DNA of 37,688 nt, from positions 1 to 37,688 of the IMG/VR virus record IMGVR_UViG_3300017963_000483. The stretch is one strand, 5' to 3'. This document shows, piece after piece, positions 29,394-37,612 of this stretch (positions are counted from its first letter, which is position 1; each line of letters begins with the position of its first letter). The translations under genes and the position numbers were made by a program. Source of the stretch: a virus. The notes beneath the pieces are model-generated. The model saw only the letters and a list, made by a program, of their open reading frames with translations, made no database searches and was not told where the DNA came from.

Positions 29394-29861
29394 TTACTTG
29401 ACGGAGTCGCGCCAGATTTCGGCAATCTGGTCTTGGGTCTTGGCGAGTGCGGGGCGCATGTAGGGTCGGGGGCGATAGTTCCAGATTTGGTTTTGCCAGC
29501 CGGCGCGCTGGCCACGCCGGGCGGCCTGCCAGCGGCGGGCGCGGATGCGGCCGCCGTATTCGAGGACTTGGGCGCCGGTTTGGCGGTTGCCTCGCTGCTT
29601 GTAGGGACGCGGACCGACGACGACGGTGCGGTGGGCCTGGTCGTAGCCGAAGAATATGAGGTTGCGGAGATGGCCGGTGTGGCTGGACGGCGGCTGGCCG
29701 GGCTGGCTGGTCTTCTTTCGCTTGCGGATGCTGCGCCGAGCGGTGACCCGAACGAGTGCGCCCGCACGGGCGAGATTGCGGCGGTGGGCGGCGTTGACGG
29801 CGCGTATAACCGGCGCCTTGTCGAAGAACATGGTACCGGGCGTGATGTTGGGCAAAATCAT
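29394..29861 (-). CDS. HK97 gp10-like tail completion protein
   Basis: A 155-residue very basic protein: APVIRAVNAAHRRNLARAGALVRVTARRSIRKRKK...PPSSHTGHLRNLIFFGYDQAHRTVVVGP, then YKQRGNRQTGAQVLEYGGRIRARR, ending YMRPALAKTQDQIAEIWRDSVK. The pattern of an N-terminal helix, 'G.LR..I.F..D.....VVVGP' and 'YMRPAL' is that of the gp10-like head-tail/tail completion family. It overlaps its upstream neighbour by 4 nt. Confidence 0.78.
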   Translation of the reverse strand: MILPNITPGTMFFDKAPVIRAVNAAHRRNLARAGALVRVTARRSIRKRKKTSQPGQPPSSHTGHLRNLIFFGYDQAHRTVVVGPRPYKQRGNRQTGAQVLEYGGRIRARRWQAARRGQRAGWQNQIWNYRPRPYMRPALAKTQDQIAEIWRDSVK

Positions 29862-30295
29862 TCGGAATATTCGAGCGTGATGACGGACGAAAAAACTCCG
29901 GCCTCGCGGAGTGCCTCGCTGTTGAATAGTGGGGAGTGTTGGTTTTCGTTGATGGTTCGGAAGTGTTTACTATCCTGAGTTTGGCCTTCGAGGCTGTCGC
30001 CGATTTCTTCCATCAAGAGGACGAGCGCGTCGGCCTCGGTTTTGGCGTTGGCTTCGCTGGTGTGGGCGAGCTTCTGCTGGACGGCGACGTGGACGGTGTG
30101 GAATTTCTGGCGGGTGCCGCGGGTAAGGACCACGGAGCGGCGGGTGCCGGGATAAACCGTGACCGTCAGATCGGCGAGGTCTTGGGCGCTGGTAATTGGC
30201 GTATAGCGCCGAGTGGCGGTGAATTCCTGGGAATAGCTTTCCCCGTTGAGGAAGGTCTTGACGGCGTCGGCGAGGTCGACGTGTTCGGCGCCCAT
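29858..30295 (-). CDS. Tail terminator / minor tail protein
   Basis: A 145-residue protein (VDLADAVKTFLNGESYSQEFTATRRYTPITSAQDLADLTVTVYPGTRRSVVLTRGTRQKFHTVHVAVQQKL...EADALVLLMEEIGDSLEG). The first part 'L..AV...LN...FS..F.A.R.Y.P' and the alpha-beta layout are seen in tail terminator proteins placed between head-tail connectors and tail tube. Family call is by pattern and position. Confidence 0.6.
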   Translation of the reverse strand: MGAEHVDLADAVKTFLNGESYSQEFTATRRYTPITSAQDLADLTVTVYPGTRRSVVLTRGTRQKFHTVHVAVQQKLAHTSEANAKTEADALVLLMEEIGDSLEGQTQDSKHFRTINENQHSPLFNSEALREAGVFSSVITLEYSE

Positions 30296-30298
30296 GGG

Positions 30299-30667
30299 TC
30301 AGGCCTGGCTAACGAGTTTCGAGTGGATGCGCAAAATCACGCCGAGCGGGTCGGCGCGGTGGAACACGTCTTCGCCAACGATTGGCAAGACTTCGTAAGT
30401 GTGGACAACGTCGTCGTCGTCGGTGTATTCGATGATGTCGTGACGGTTGGGGCTGAGACCTTCGAGGTCGGAGGCGAGGACTAGCCAGTCGGTGGAGTTG
30501 ACGAGCGTCTCGGCGCCTTCGTCGTCGATGGCCAGCCGAGTGGTTTGGGAAGGGGTGGCCGTCAGGTCGTCAATGGTGGTGAGGCCTTGGGAGTAGCTGA
30601 CGGCCACCCCAGCGGTTGCGTTTAGGTTGGCGCTGTGACGTGCCAGCGCGCGTGCTTGCAGGGTCAT
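30299..30667 (-). CDS. Head-tail connector/stopper-like protein
   Basis: A 122-residue protein (MTLQARALARHSANLNATAGVAVSYSQGLTTIDDLTATPSQTTRLAIDDEGAETLVNSTDWLVLASDLEGLSPNRHDIIEYTD). It has the size, order and beta-rich make-up of head-tail stopper proteins, and sits between the capsid and the tail-completion genes. Confidence 0.6.
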   Translation of the reverse strand: MTLQARALARHSANLNATAGVAVSYSQGLTTIDDLTATPSQTTRLAIDDEGAETLVNSTDWLVLASDLEGLSPNRHDIIEYTDDDDVVHTYEVLPIVGEDVFHRADPLGVILRIHSKLVSQA

Positions 30668-30670
30668 AGG

Positions 30671-31624
30671 TCAGGAAGCGGCGACGATGGCCTCCACGTT
30701 GGAGATTGCGTCGGTGACGATTATCGGGATGCCATCGACCTCGGTGGGCCGGGGCGCGGGGGCACCCGTGGCGTTGGTTGCGGTCCGACTGTCACGGAGC
30801 TGACGCATGGAGCGGCGGTTCATGACGATCAGGTTCGGGTTGCGATCGGCCGGGAAGTTGGCGAGCGACTCATAGATCAGGTCATCCGTGAGGCCGCAGC
30901 CGGCATCCTCGGTCAGGTTGCAGATGCGCCCTACCGTGTAAGCACCACCGATCTGGATGCCTAGCCACGCACAGGCCGGCGTATAGTAGATCGGATAGTG
31001 TGCGTCGGCTTCGCAGAAGTCTTGGACGATGGTCTCGCCCAGTTCGAGCGGGTCACCGTCGCCCTTGTAGACTGCTTGGACGCCGAGGTCGCCGACGTTC
31101 ATTAGCCACACACTGGACCCGGTCGTGGCGGTGGTGCCACCGGCGTCTGTGACCATGGTGTCGCCGGTTTTGTCGAGGGTCGCTTCATCGCAGAGGCCGG
31201 CGAAGCCGGAAGCCGAGCCACCGTTTTGCGTGACGGTGCCGTTGATGAGCTGGACTTCGTAGGCGTAGAGCGCCGCGCGGAGGTGACGTGCACCCTCGCG
31301 AGCGATGAGGGCCTCAGGCCCACCACGTCGCCACGCGTCGGCGACCGCTTTGTCGACACCCCATGAAAAATCCATGATGGTGAGGGTCTCGGTGACGACG
31401 GTGTCGGTCGAGTGGTCGAATTCGCGGCCGGTGTTTTCGGCACGCCAGCCGACGGTCGGGGCGCCCGTTTCGTTGATGTACTTGTGCGTCGTGCCGTTGC
31501 TGCTTTCGATCGCGGGGAGTCGGGCAACGAGCGGCGCGCCGTTCAATAAGTTCGATATTTCGGCACCGGATAAATCCAGTGCATCCGCCACATTGTCAGT
31601 GGAGGCGAGAATGTCGTCGGCCAT
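30671..31624 (-). CDS. Major capsid protein
   Basis: A 317-residue protein of HK97-like type. Near the start there is LLNGAPLVARLPAI, then a T-rich strand region (THKYINETGAPTVGWRAENTGREFDHSTDTVVTETLTIMDFSWGVDKAVADAWRRGGPEALIAREGARHLRAALYAYEVQLING), a spine-helix-like segment, and the end PTEVDGIPIIVTDAISNVEAIVAAS. It follows the protease-scaffold gene in the usual head order. No N-terminal delta domain is seen, in keeping with a separate scaffold. Confidence 0.85.
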   Translation of the reverse strand: MADDILASTDNVADALDLSGAEISNLLNGAPLVARLPAIESSNGTTHKYINETGAPTVGWRAENTGREFDHSTDTVVTETLTIMDFSWGVDKAVADAWRRGGPEALIAREGARHLRAALYAYEVQLINGTVTQNGGSASGFAGLCDEATLDKTGDTMVTDAGGTTATTGSSVWLMNVGDLGVQAVYKGDGDPLELGETIVQDFCEADAHYPIYYTPACAWLGIQIGGAYTVGRICNLTEDAGCGLTDDLIYESLANFPADRNPNLIVMNRRSMRQLRDSRTATNATGAPAPRPTEVDGIPIIVTDAISNVEAIVAAS

Positions 31625-31698
31625 TGTTCTTGGTCCTTAGATGCTGATTCAAGATGAGTGATAGGTGGGAGGGTGGGTTTTGCGTACGACGCTGCTGA

Positions 31699-32091
31699 TT
31701 AGCGTCCGGCGATGCGGATGCGTGCGGCAAAGCCCTTTTTACGTGGAGCCGCAGAAGGGATGGGTTCGACTTCGCCTTGGTCCGTCTGCGGAACGGACAG
31801 GCGTTGCGTCAATTTTTCGTTTTCCTGGGCGAGCTTCTGGGCGTGGAGGTCGTGCGCCTCTTCCCATGACTTGCCTTGGACAAACCAGACGGCGCCGTCG
31901 GGTCCCCATTTGCTGAGGTATTCGGCGCCGGTGTGGGTTGTGGTGGAATCGGCGACCGGTTCGGGAGCGGGTGTCGGTTGGGGCGCGGTCGGCGTTTCGA
32001 GTTCGGTCGGTTGTGCGTCGTTGGCGAGCGCGACGTCTTCGTTGGTGTCGTTCGTTGGGGCGGGGGCTTTCGGTTCGGTCGTGTCGGTCAT
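31699..32091 (-). CDS. Possible internal scaffold product
   Basis: An in-frame ATG at 32091 starts MTDTTEPKAPAPTND, which repeats the first five residues of the full-length protein (MTDTTI...). A 130-residue product would contain only the linker and scaffold coil, like lambda Nu3 inside C. AAGGA is present but spaced about ten bases away, so the site is weak. Confidence 0.4.
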   Translation of the reverse strand: MTDTTEPKAPAPTNDTNEDVALANDAQPTELETPTAPQPTPAPEPVADSTTTHTGAEYLSKWGPDGAVWFVQGKSWEEAHDLHAQKLAQENEKLTQRLSVPQTDQGEVEPIPSAAPRKKGFAARIRIAGR

Positions 32092-32880
32092 GGGTGCGTG
32101 GTCCTTGGTGGCAGGAGTGAGGATGAGGTCGTGGTCGGCGAGGAATCGCGCGACGAATTGATGGAGTCGGTCGGGGTCAACGCTGAGGGTGGCGGTGGTA
32201 GGGCGAGTATCCGTCAAGCCAAGCGCGTAGGATGCGAGCGCGTCGGCCTCTTGGGCGATGTCTGCGCCGCGGTGGAAGAGTCCGTCCGGGTTAGCCGCCG
32301 GCGAGTCGACGACGTCGGCGGCACGCAGAACGGCAAGACGAGCATGCGGGAGGTTGTCGACATTGGCAGGATCGGGAGAGCGGAAGATGCCATTTTCGTC
32401 TTCGTGGTCTGCACTGAATCTATCCTCCGCGCCGTAGTCGGGATCGAACACGATAGAGACGCCGAAGGCCTCGGGGTCCTCGGCGGCGAGGTCCATGACG
32501 TACTCCGCGAGATCACCGTCGGGCGTTTTGTGGCCAGCCTCGGAGAAATGGATGTCGGCAATAACTTGCTCGCCATCACGTTCAGCACTCATGGCGCGGC
32601 CGAGGAAGGTTCCGAGACCGTCGCCGGACAGAGACGGGTGCGTGAATCGCACCTTGACGCCTTTGTTGGGTCGGTTGACGGCCTCGGCGACGGAGTCAAG
32701 AAAGTCGGAATCGAGCCAGAAGCCGTGGCCTTTGGCTTCGCCGGCCGTAACGATGGATGCGTTGCGGATGATGCCGGCGCCACGGTAGCCACCAGCGCGG
32801 TCGATGGCGGGTTTGCTGCCGCGCGCAACCGGCGCACGGAATCGACGCGGACGATGTTGGAGAATCGTGGTGTCGGTCAT
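31699..32880 (-). CDS. Capsid maturation protease fused to scaffold
   Basis: A 393-residue protein from ATG 32880; the open frame extends 89 codons further upstream into the next gene but that part is shadow sequence. Residues ~30-240 resemble a phage prohead/Mu-I-like protease (AGIIRNASIVTAGEAKGHGFWLDSDFLDSVAEAVN...VKVRFTHPSLSGDGLGTFLGRAMSAERDGEQVIADIHFSEAGHKTPDGDLAEYVMDLAAEDPEAFGVSIVFD). After ~260 comes an acidic Pro/Thr linker and a helical coil (GKSWEEAHDLHAQKLAQENEKLTQRL), the typical scaffold. It precedes the capsid gene. Confidence 0.78.
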   Translation of the reverse strand: MTDTTILQHRPRRFRAPVARGSKPAIDRAGGYRGAGIIRNASIVTAGEAKGHGFWLDSDFLDSVAEAVNRPNKGVKVRFTHPSLSGDGLGTFLGRAMSAERDGEQVIADIHFSEAGHKTPDGDLAEYVMDLAAEDPEAFGVSIVFDPDYGAEDRFSADHEDENGIFRSPDPANVDNLPHARLAVLRAADVVDSPAANPDGLFHRGADIAQEADALASYALGLTDTRPTTATLSVDPDRLHQFVARFLADHDLILTPATKDHAPMTDTTEPKAPAPTNDTNEDVALANDAQPTELETPTAPQPTPAPEPVADSTTTHTGAEYLSKWGPDGAVWFVQGKSWEEAHDLHAQKLAQENEKLTQRLSVPQTDQGEVEPIPSAAPRKKGFAARIRIAGR

Positions 32881-32885
32881 GTCGA

Positions 32886-33467
32886 TTAGCCGCGGGTGTT
32901 GAGGAGCAAGGCCACCGACGTGATGATGCCGGAGGTCACGGCAGTGGAGTCGTCGTCCAGCCAGAGCGCGACGCGGAGGTCGAGGAGGGAACCGGGCAAT
33001 AGGTCGGTGCTGGTGAGGTCGAAGTCTTTGTCGGCCAGGGTCGTCGAGTTGCACGAGACGGCGTCGCCTGTGTAGAGGTCGCTGCCTTCGGCGTTCTCGC
33101 GGTCGTCGATGTAGACGTTCAAGTCGACGGCGGCGGACTGGTCGCAAACCGCGGTCAATACGCCACAGTGGACGCGGACCGTAACAGGCGAGGCGTCGAC
33201 GTATTCAGGCGGGAGCGTGAAGAATGACCGGCCGTAGTAGACAACAGCGCCGGCCTCCCCCATGTCCTCAGACTGGAGCGTGATGCCCTGGGTACCATAG
33301 GTGCCGTCGAAAATTCCTAGGTCGTCTGTGGCACCGGTGTTGCCCAGGAGGGTGTGCGGGGCATCGTGGACGCGGAAGTCGGCGAGGTTCAGATAGTACG
33401 GCTGGTCGAATAGCTGGTGGTGGTCACCTTTTTGGATGAAGTCGTCGGGGATTAGGTGGCTGGCCAT
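32886..33467 (-). CDS. Structural protein carrying the self-spacer target
   Basis: A 193-residue beta-rich protein (FFTLPPEYVDASPVTVRVHCGVLTAVCDQSAAVDLNVYIDDRENAEGSD...LLPGSLLDLRVALWLDDDSTAVTSGIITSVALLLNTRG). It could be a capsid decoration or head fibre protein; the family is not recognised. Its coding DNA at 32950-32987 is identical to the CRISPR spacer at 16221-16258. It lies between the portal and protease genes. Confidence 0.6.
   Translation of the reverse strand: MASHLIPDDFIQKGDHHQLFDQPYYLNLADFRVHDAPHTLLGNTGATDDLGIFDGTYGTQGITLQSEDMGEAGAVVYYGRSFFTLPPEYVDASPVTVRVHCGVLTAVCDQSAAVDLNVYIDDRENAEGSDLYTGDAVSCNSTTLADKDFDLTSTDLLPGSLLDLRVALWLDDDSTAVTSGIITSVALLLNTRG
32950..32987 (+). other. Protospacer identical to the array's own spacer
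   Basis: All 38 bases equal the reverse complement of the spacer at 16221-16258; the match grows to 43 bases when shared flanks are counted. If the crRNA is made from the effector strand, the 5' flank of this protospacer is GGAG, sharing GAG with the repeat end. If made from the other strand, the 5' flank is TTCC. With the first orientation the guide is also complementary to the late mRNA. Confidence 0.95.
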
Positions 33468-33473
33468 GGGTGG

Positions 33474-34922
33474 TTAGTCCTCGGTTGCGGTGGTGATTTC
33501 GGGTTGAAATGCGGTGGCGTCGGCGAAGGTGATGGGGACGCCTTTTTCGCGGGCGTAGTCCAGCACCTCTGCGGTCTTGTCGATGTTTTCAAAGACGTCG
33601 GTCCCAACCTCGCGGCAAACACGCTGCGGGTTGTCGAAGGCGGCGGCGACGGCCATGGCGGAGCCGCGGACTTCTTTCGTGGGGTCCCACCATGGGACGC
33701 CGTCGGGGACCCATTCCCAGGTGAGGAAGTCGAAGAGCTGGCCTGGCGGAAGCTGGAGCGAACCGTCGGCGACCATCAGACCGAGACGCCAGGCGGTCCA
33801 GGCGTTGAGTAGTTCCTGGATGTCAGCGATTTTGGTGCGGCAGGATTTTTGGTATTGAATCAGACCGCCGCGGCTACCGTAGAAATTCGTGAAGGATTCG
33901 TCGAAGAAGCTGAAGGGGATGTCGAGCGATTTGAGCGCGACTGCCACCATGAGCTTCAAAAAGTCGACGGTTTCGGCGCTTGGCGTCTTGCTCTCAAGGA
34001 ACTCGGCGTCGTCGCCGGGGTTCAAATCGAGTTGGAACGGACCTTTGCCGAGATCGACTTCATAGCCGCTGTCCTCCACGCCGTCGCTGTTGGCGTCGAC
34101 GGTGGGGGTGGCGGTACCGGGACCGTGGAATGGCGTGTCGCCGTCGCGGGTGATCTTGAGGCCGAAGAGCTGCGCCACTTTGGCTTTTGCTAGACCGTAC
34201 TCGAAGCCTTCATAAGTGTCCTGGAACCAGTTGAGGGCGGCGGCGACGGGGGAGATGCCTCGGCCTTGGTCGAACCGATCATAGAAGGCGTGGAGGAAGG
34301 CGTTGCCGGCAGGAATTTGGCGGTGGCGAGTGAATCCGGTGCCGGACTGGTCTCGATAGCTGATGCCGTAGTCACGTGTAATGCCGGCTGGGCTGAGTCG
34401 AAGACCGTTGCGCCATTCCTCTCGTTCGCGGCGATTTAGGTTGGGCGGATCGACGATGCGGTCACCTTCGATGACCTGGACCTTGCCGCGGTTGAGGCCA
34501 GCGGCTGGGGCAAATTTGACCCAAAGGACGTCACCGTCTTTGACGCGGCAGGCTTCGGTCAGCCGGACGGCGCGGCGTAGTGGGTGGCGGCGGGTAAGCT
34601 CGAAGTTGTGCGGCTTGCCGAGGTCCTCGAGGACGAGTTCAAGGGCGGCGTTGAAGGGACGGTCGGGGGTTTTGGCCTGGAACTTGAACGTGGAGACGTA
34701 GTCGAGGTGTTTGCGGATGGCCCAGGCGGCGATAGCGAAGTTGCGGGCGGCGTCGCGGGTCGTGGCGGAGAGGATCCGGCGCTTGCGTGCGGTGAGCTGC
34801 CGGTCCTCGTCGAGCGTCTTGGTCTTGGGCGCGCGGCGCCGTCCGCTGGACTCGACGGCGTCATAGCCGAAGGCGCGGCTGGCGGCGCGGACGATGCGGG
34901 CAAAGGAGGGCATTAGAAACAC
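33474..34922 (-). CDS. Portal protein (lambda B type)
   Basis: A 482-residue protein with the layout of lambda-type portals: RRKRILSATTRDAARNFAIAAWAIRKHLDYVSTFKFQ, then CRVKDGDVLWVKF...VIEGDRIVDPP, RQIPAGNAFLHAFYDRFDQGRGISPVAAALNWFQDTYEGFEYGLAKAKVAQLFGLKI, and the C-terminal DIPFSFFDESFTNFYGSRGGLIQYQKSCRTKIADIQELLNAWTAWRL. It lets DNA enter and leave the head. Overlaps the small gene upstream by 10 nt. Confidence 0.9.
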   Translation of the reverse strand: MFLMPSFARIVRAASRAFGYDAVESSGRRRAPKTKTLDEDRQLTARKRRILSATTRDAARNFAIAAWAIRKHLDYVSTFKFQAKTPDRPFNAALELVLEDLGKPHNFELTRRHPLRRAVRLTEACRVKDGDVLWVKFAPAAGLNRGKVQVIEGDRIVDPPNLNRREREEWRNGLRLSPAGITRDYGISYRDQSGTGFTRHRQIPAGNAFLHAFYDRFDQGRGISPVAAALNWFQDTYEGFEYGLAKAKVAQLFGLKITRDGDTPFHGPGTATPTVDANSDGVEDSGYEVDLGKGPFQLDLNPGDDAEFLESKTPSAETVDFLKLMVAVALKSLDIPFSFFDESFTNFYGSRGGLIQYQKSCRTKIADIQELLNAWTAWRLGLMVADGSLQLPPGQLFDFLTWEWVPDGVPWWDPTKEVRGSAMAVAAAFDNPQRVCREVGTDVFENIDKTAEVLDYAREKGVPITFADATAFQPEITTATED

Positions 34923-35122
34923 CCTCCGAGCTTGAGGCGGGAAATTCGGGGTCGAGTGGTCCCGGCTGCAATCGAGGCGTCGTCGTCGGCCTTCAGGTCG
35001 GCGAGCCGTTTGCGCGCGGCGGCAAGATTGATGCGCGTGGTGGTTCCGTCGGTCGTGACGGACTCGACGGCCGCATTGAGAGCGGCCTCGAGGTCGGCGA
35101 TTTCGGTGCTACGGTCAGCCAT
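34913..35122 (-). CDS. gpW-like small head-tail joining protein
   Basis: A 69-residue protein (RSTEIADLEAALNAAVESVTTDGTTTRINLAAARKRLADLKADDDA...RPRISRLKLGG). The helix-hairpin-helix plan 'I..LEAAL......V..DG....I.....R..L..L' between terminase and portal is that of gpW-family proteins, which join head and tail. Confidence 0.75.
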   Translation of the reverse strand: MADRSTEIADLEAALNAAVESVTTDGTTTRINLAAARKRLADLKADDDASIAAGTTRPRISRLKLGGCF

Positions 35123-35168
35123 ACCCTCTTATTAGCGAGGGGATTGGACAGACCGGCGAGCAGGGAAA

Positions 35169-35480
35169 CTACGCGACGTAGTTTTCGTTTGCGTCGGGGT
35201 CGGGTTTGACGGTGTTGCGGACGTGAAATTCGCGGACGAAGAGGTTGCGGCGACATTTCGGACAATACTTCCGGCGCCAAGTGATCGCGTGGTAGGGCTG
35301 ACCGGTCGGTAGGGTGCCGTGGAGTTCGCGGTGGCGAGACGCCGAGCCGGGAATGATTTTCAAATCGGTGTTGCCGCAGGGACAGGCGGCGGGGATGGCG
35401 ACGGCGTGGTAATAGCGGCGGTTGCGGGCGCCTTTGGGTCGACCGGGGCAGCGTTTTTTCTTGGTGGTCTTGGTCGTCAT
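35169..35480 (-). CDS. Zinc-ribbon protein in the late operon
   Basis: A 103-residue basic protein starting MTTKTTKKKRCPGRPKGARNRRYY (AT-hook-like GRPKG), then PAACPCGNTDLKII and KYCPKCRRNLFVREF, giving a C-x-C...C-x2-C type zinc ribbon. The AT-hook plus ribbon suggests DNA binding. Located just after the large terminase, it could be a terminase partner (small-subunit role), since no other small terminase is seen in the window. Confidence 0.6.
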   Translation of the reverse strand: MTTKTTKKKRCPGRPKGARNRRYYHAVAIPAACPCGNTDLKIIPGSASRHRELHGTLPTGQPYHAITWRRKYCPKCRRNLFVREFHVRNTVKPDPDANENYVA

Positions 35481-35494
35481 GGCAGGCCTCGTGC

Positions 35495-37612
35495 TTATAG
35501 GTATTTGACGCGTTTGCGGGGACGTGCTGGCGATGGTTTGGCGGCTGTGTTGGAGATGCCGGCGACGGAAGCGGCGACCATGGCGCCGACGGCGCAGTCG
35601 AGGAGGTGGTTATCCTGGCCGGGCTTGGCGGACCATTCGTAGACGGTGCGTTTTCCGTGCGCGGTTTTCTTAGGCACTTCGGCGGCGAGGTGGTCGGCGA
35701 TCATTTGGTGGTGTTGCGCCGCGTTTTTGTGGTGGTAGAGATGCACGGCCGCGCGGGTGCCAAGGGGGAGGGCGAGGGCGTCGTGGAAGCGTTTTTTCCA
35801 GTAGTTGGTGTCGTAGACGATGCCGACGAGATGACGGCCCTTGGCCTTGGTTGGAACCCACTCGGGTCCGTAGGGTTTCCCTCTGGATTGCTGCCACTGC
35901 GAGATGGGGGCGCCGCTGGCTTTGATGCCGCGACCGTACGATGGCGAGAGGATGCCGGCGTGCGGGGACTGGCGGAGTGCGGAATTGACCAGCGCGGACG
36001 TGCCTCCCCAGTTGGCGTCGACCATCAGACGGCTGAGCCGGAGCGTGGCGCCGTCGTCGCGTCGGTAGTCGTGGCCGGCGAGCGTGGCGACGAGTTCCTG
36101 GATGCCGGCGAAGATGGCGGCCTCGTCGTCGGTGCCGGGGTAGCGGCGTTTGAGCGTCTGGCGCGCATCGGCGAGGGTGTAGTAGCTGCGTTTTTGCGGC
36201 GGCCAGGAGCCATAATCGAGGATGTATCCGGTGAAGCCGTGTTCCCAGGCGGCGACGAGCCAGTAGAGGAGTTTGCCCTGGACGTCGACGAAGGCGGTCA
36301 ACCGGTCGCAAGGGGTCGGGAACTGGCGCCGCGGGAAGCCGGAAACCTTCGTGGCGATCTCGGGGGCCGTCAGGATGGCGAGGTCGGCCTCTTCGCGTTG
36401 CGGTTGGTTCTGCGCTTCGGCCCAGAAGGCGGCCTCGTCGCGGATTTTCAGGTTCATGGCATGTTGAACGGCGCTTAGTTCGGTCGGCAAGTGCCGGTGC
36501 TTCCAGGTGACTTTGGCGCCGGCGTCCATTTTGCGGCGGTGTTTCTTGTAGAAGGCGTTGGCCTGGCCGGGTCCCTGTTCGGTGCGCAGTGCGTGGCGTT
36601 GGATGTCGGCGTACTGGTCCCAGAGTTCGAGGTCGTCCGGGAATGAGTCGACCATTTGGGTCCGGTGCCCTTGCCATTCGGGGTGTTTTTCCCGATCGAG
36701 CATTCGGTCGGCCATGTCGTCGGGGTAGATGACGGTGCATGGCATGACAACCGCGATTGGCTTGGTGGGGCCGGCCAGATAGGCGATGTCTCCGGCCAGG
36801 ACCCGCTCACGGTAGTGGCTTTGGCTTGGTGAGCGTGCGGACTCTCGAGTTTGCGGGTCGTCGCAAACGGCGAGCTGCGGCCGGACGACGGTGCCGTCCT
36901 GGAGTTGGTGGTTGAGGCCGCGGAGTTCGCCGGTCAGACCGTAGGCGGTGATGACGGCGCCGGAGGCGGGATAGGGTTTGCCGGTGGCGTCCAGGATGGT
37001 CGGCAAAACAATGCGGCGGGTTTGCCAGGCAATCGCCGTACGTGCTCCGGCCTGGCGCTGGCCTTCGGCGCGGCGGGAGGAGTTCTCGAGGCAGCGAATC
37101 GGGTAAATGACCTCGGGGAAGTCGGCCAGGAGCAGGTCGTTGGTCGAAAGGCTGGTTTTGATGTTGCGGAGCCGCTGCTCGCCGGCCGTTTCACTCGGTC
37201 CGATGATGGTCGAGTAGAGGGAATGGCCGCAGATGGCGGCCCAGATGGCGGCGGCTTCGGAAAGCGTGGTCTTCCCGGACCCGCGCGGCATGGCAAAGGC
37301 GAACAGGCCACCGAAAAGGACGGCGGTCTGAATCGTGGCAGCGGCGCGTTTGTGGTAATCGGCCCAGGGCAAGAAAAAGGCGGCCTTCAGGTGGGTGCGG
37401 CAGAAGTAGGGAAAGGACTTTATGGCGCGGGCGCGCCGGCGGGGATTCTCGACAGGCGGGATCGGGCCGATGTCCTGGCCAACCAGGGTGAGGGCGCGGC
37501 GGCGATCGCCTCTACCACGCTGAGTGGTCAGGTACTCAGCAGCGGTCGGCGCCTCGCTCCGTGGTCGCCCACGTTTTCGCTTTGGCGTCTTTGTCGCCGT
37601 CGATGAAGTCAT
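35495..37612 (-). CDS. terL: Large terminase subunit
   Basis: A 705-residue packaging motor. The ATPase half has Walker A PRGSGKTT at ~109-116, preceded by the hydrophobic FGGLFAFAM, and a Walker B-like PQLAVCDDPQTRES near 250. The nuclease half has FVDVQGKLLYW, LMVDANWGGTS and DNHLLDCAVGAMVAAS, whose Asp residues fit the RNase H-like nuclease centre. The length is larger than many terminases and resembles GpA-type subunits. The N-terminus (KTPKRKRGRPRSEAPT) is AT-hook-like. First gene of the leftward late operon. Confidence 0.9.
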   Translation of the reverse strand: MTSSTATKTPKRKRGRPRSEAPTAAEYLTTQRGRGDRRRALTLVGQDIGPIPPVENPRRRARAIKSFPYFCRTHLKAAFFLPWADYHKRAAATIQTAVLFGGLFAFAMPRGSGKTTLSEAAAIWAAICGHSLYSTIIGPSETAGEQRLRNIKTSLSTNDLLLADFPEVIYPIRCLENSSRRAEGQRQAGARTAIAWQTRRIVLPTILDATGKPYPASGAVITAYGLTGELRGLNHQLQDGTVVRPQLAVCDDPQTRESARSPSQSHYRERVLAGDIAYLAGPTKPIAVVMPCTVIYPDDMADRMLDREKHPEWQGHRTQMVDSFPDDLELWDQYADIQRHALRTEQGPGQANAFYKKHRRKMDAGAKVTWKHRHLPTELSAVQHAMNLKIRDEAAFWAEAQNQPQREEADLAILTAPEIATKVSGFPRRQFPTPCDRLTAFVDVQGKLLYWLVAAWEHGFTGYILDYGSWPPQKRSYYTLADARQTLKRRYPGTDDEAAIFAGIQELVATLAGHDYRRDDGATLRLSRLMVDANWGGTSALVNSALRQSPHAGILSPSYGRGIKASGAPISQWQQSRGKPYGPEWVPTKAKGRHLVGIVYDTNYWKKRFHDALALPLGTRAAVHLYHHKNAAQHHQMIADHLAAEVPKKTAHGKRTVYEWSAKPGQDNHLLDCAVGAMVAASVAGISNTAAKPSPARPRKRVKYL

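Noticed and set aside
30395-30425. Possible further self-match of the array (spacer at 16731 vs GACAACGTCGTCG...)
   Set aside because: Only a short stretch agrees. By eye I found no second full-length spacer match within the window; a proper search was not possible.
31876-32889. Long plus-strand ORF opposite the protease-scaffold gene
   Set aside because: GC-rich antisense shadow, Val/Gly/Arg-biased, no ribosome site and no domain.
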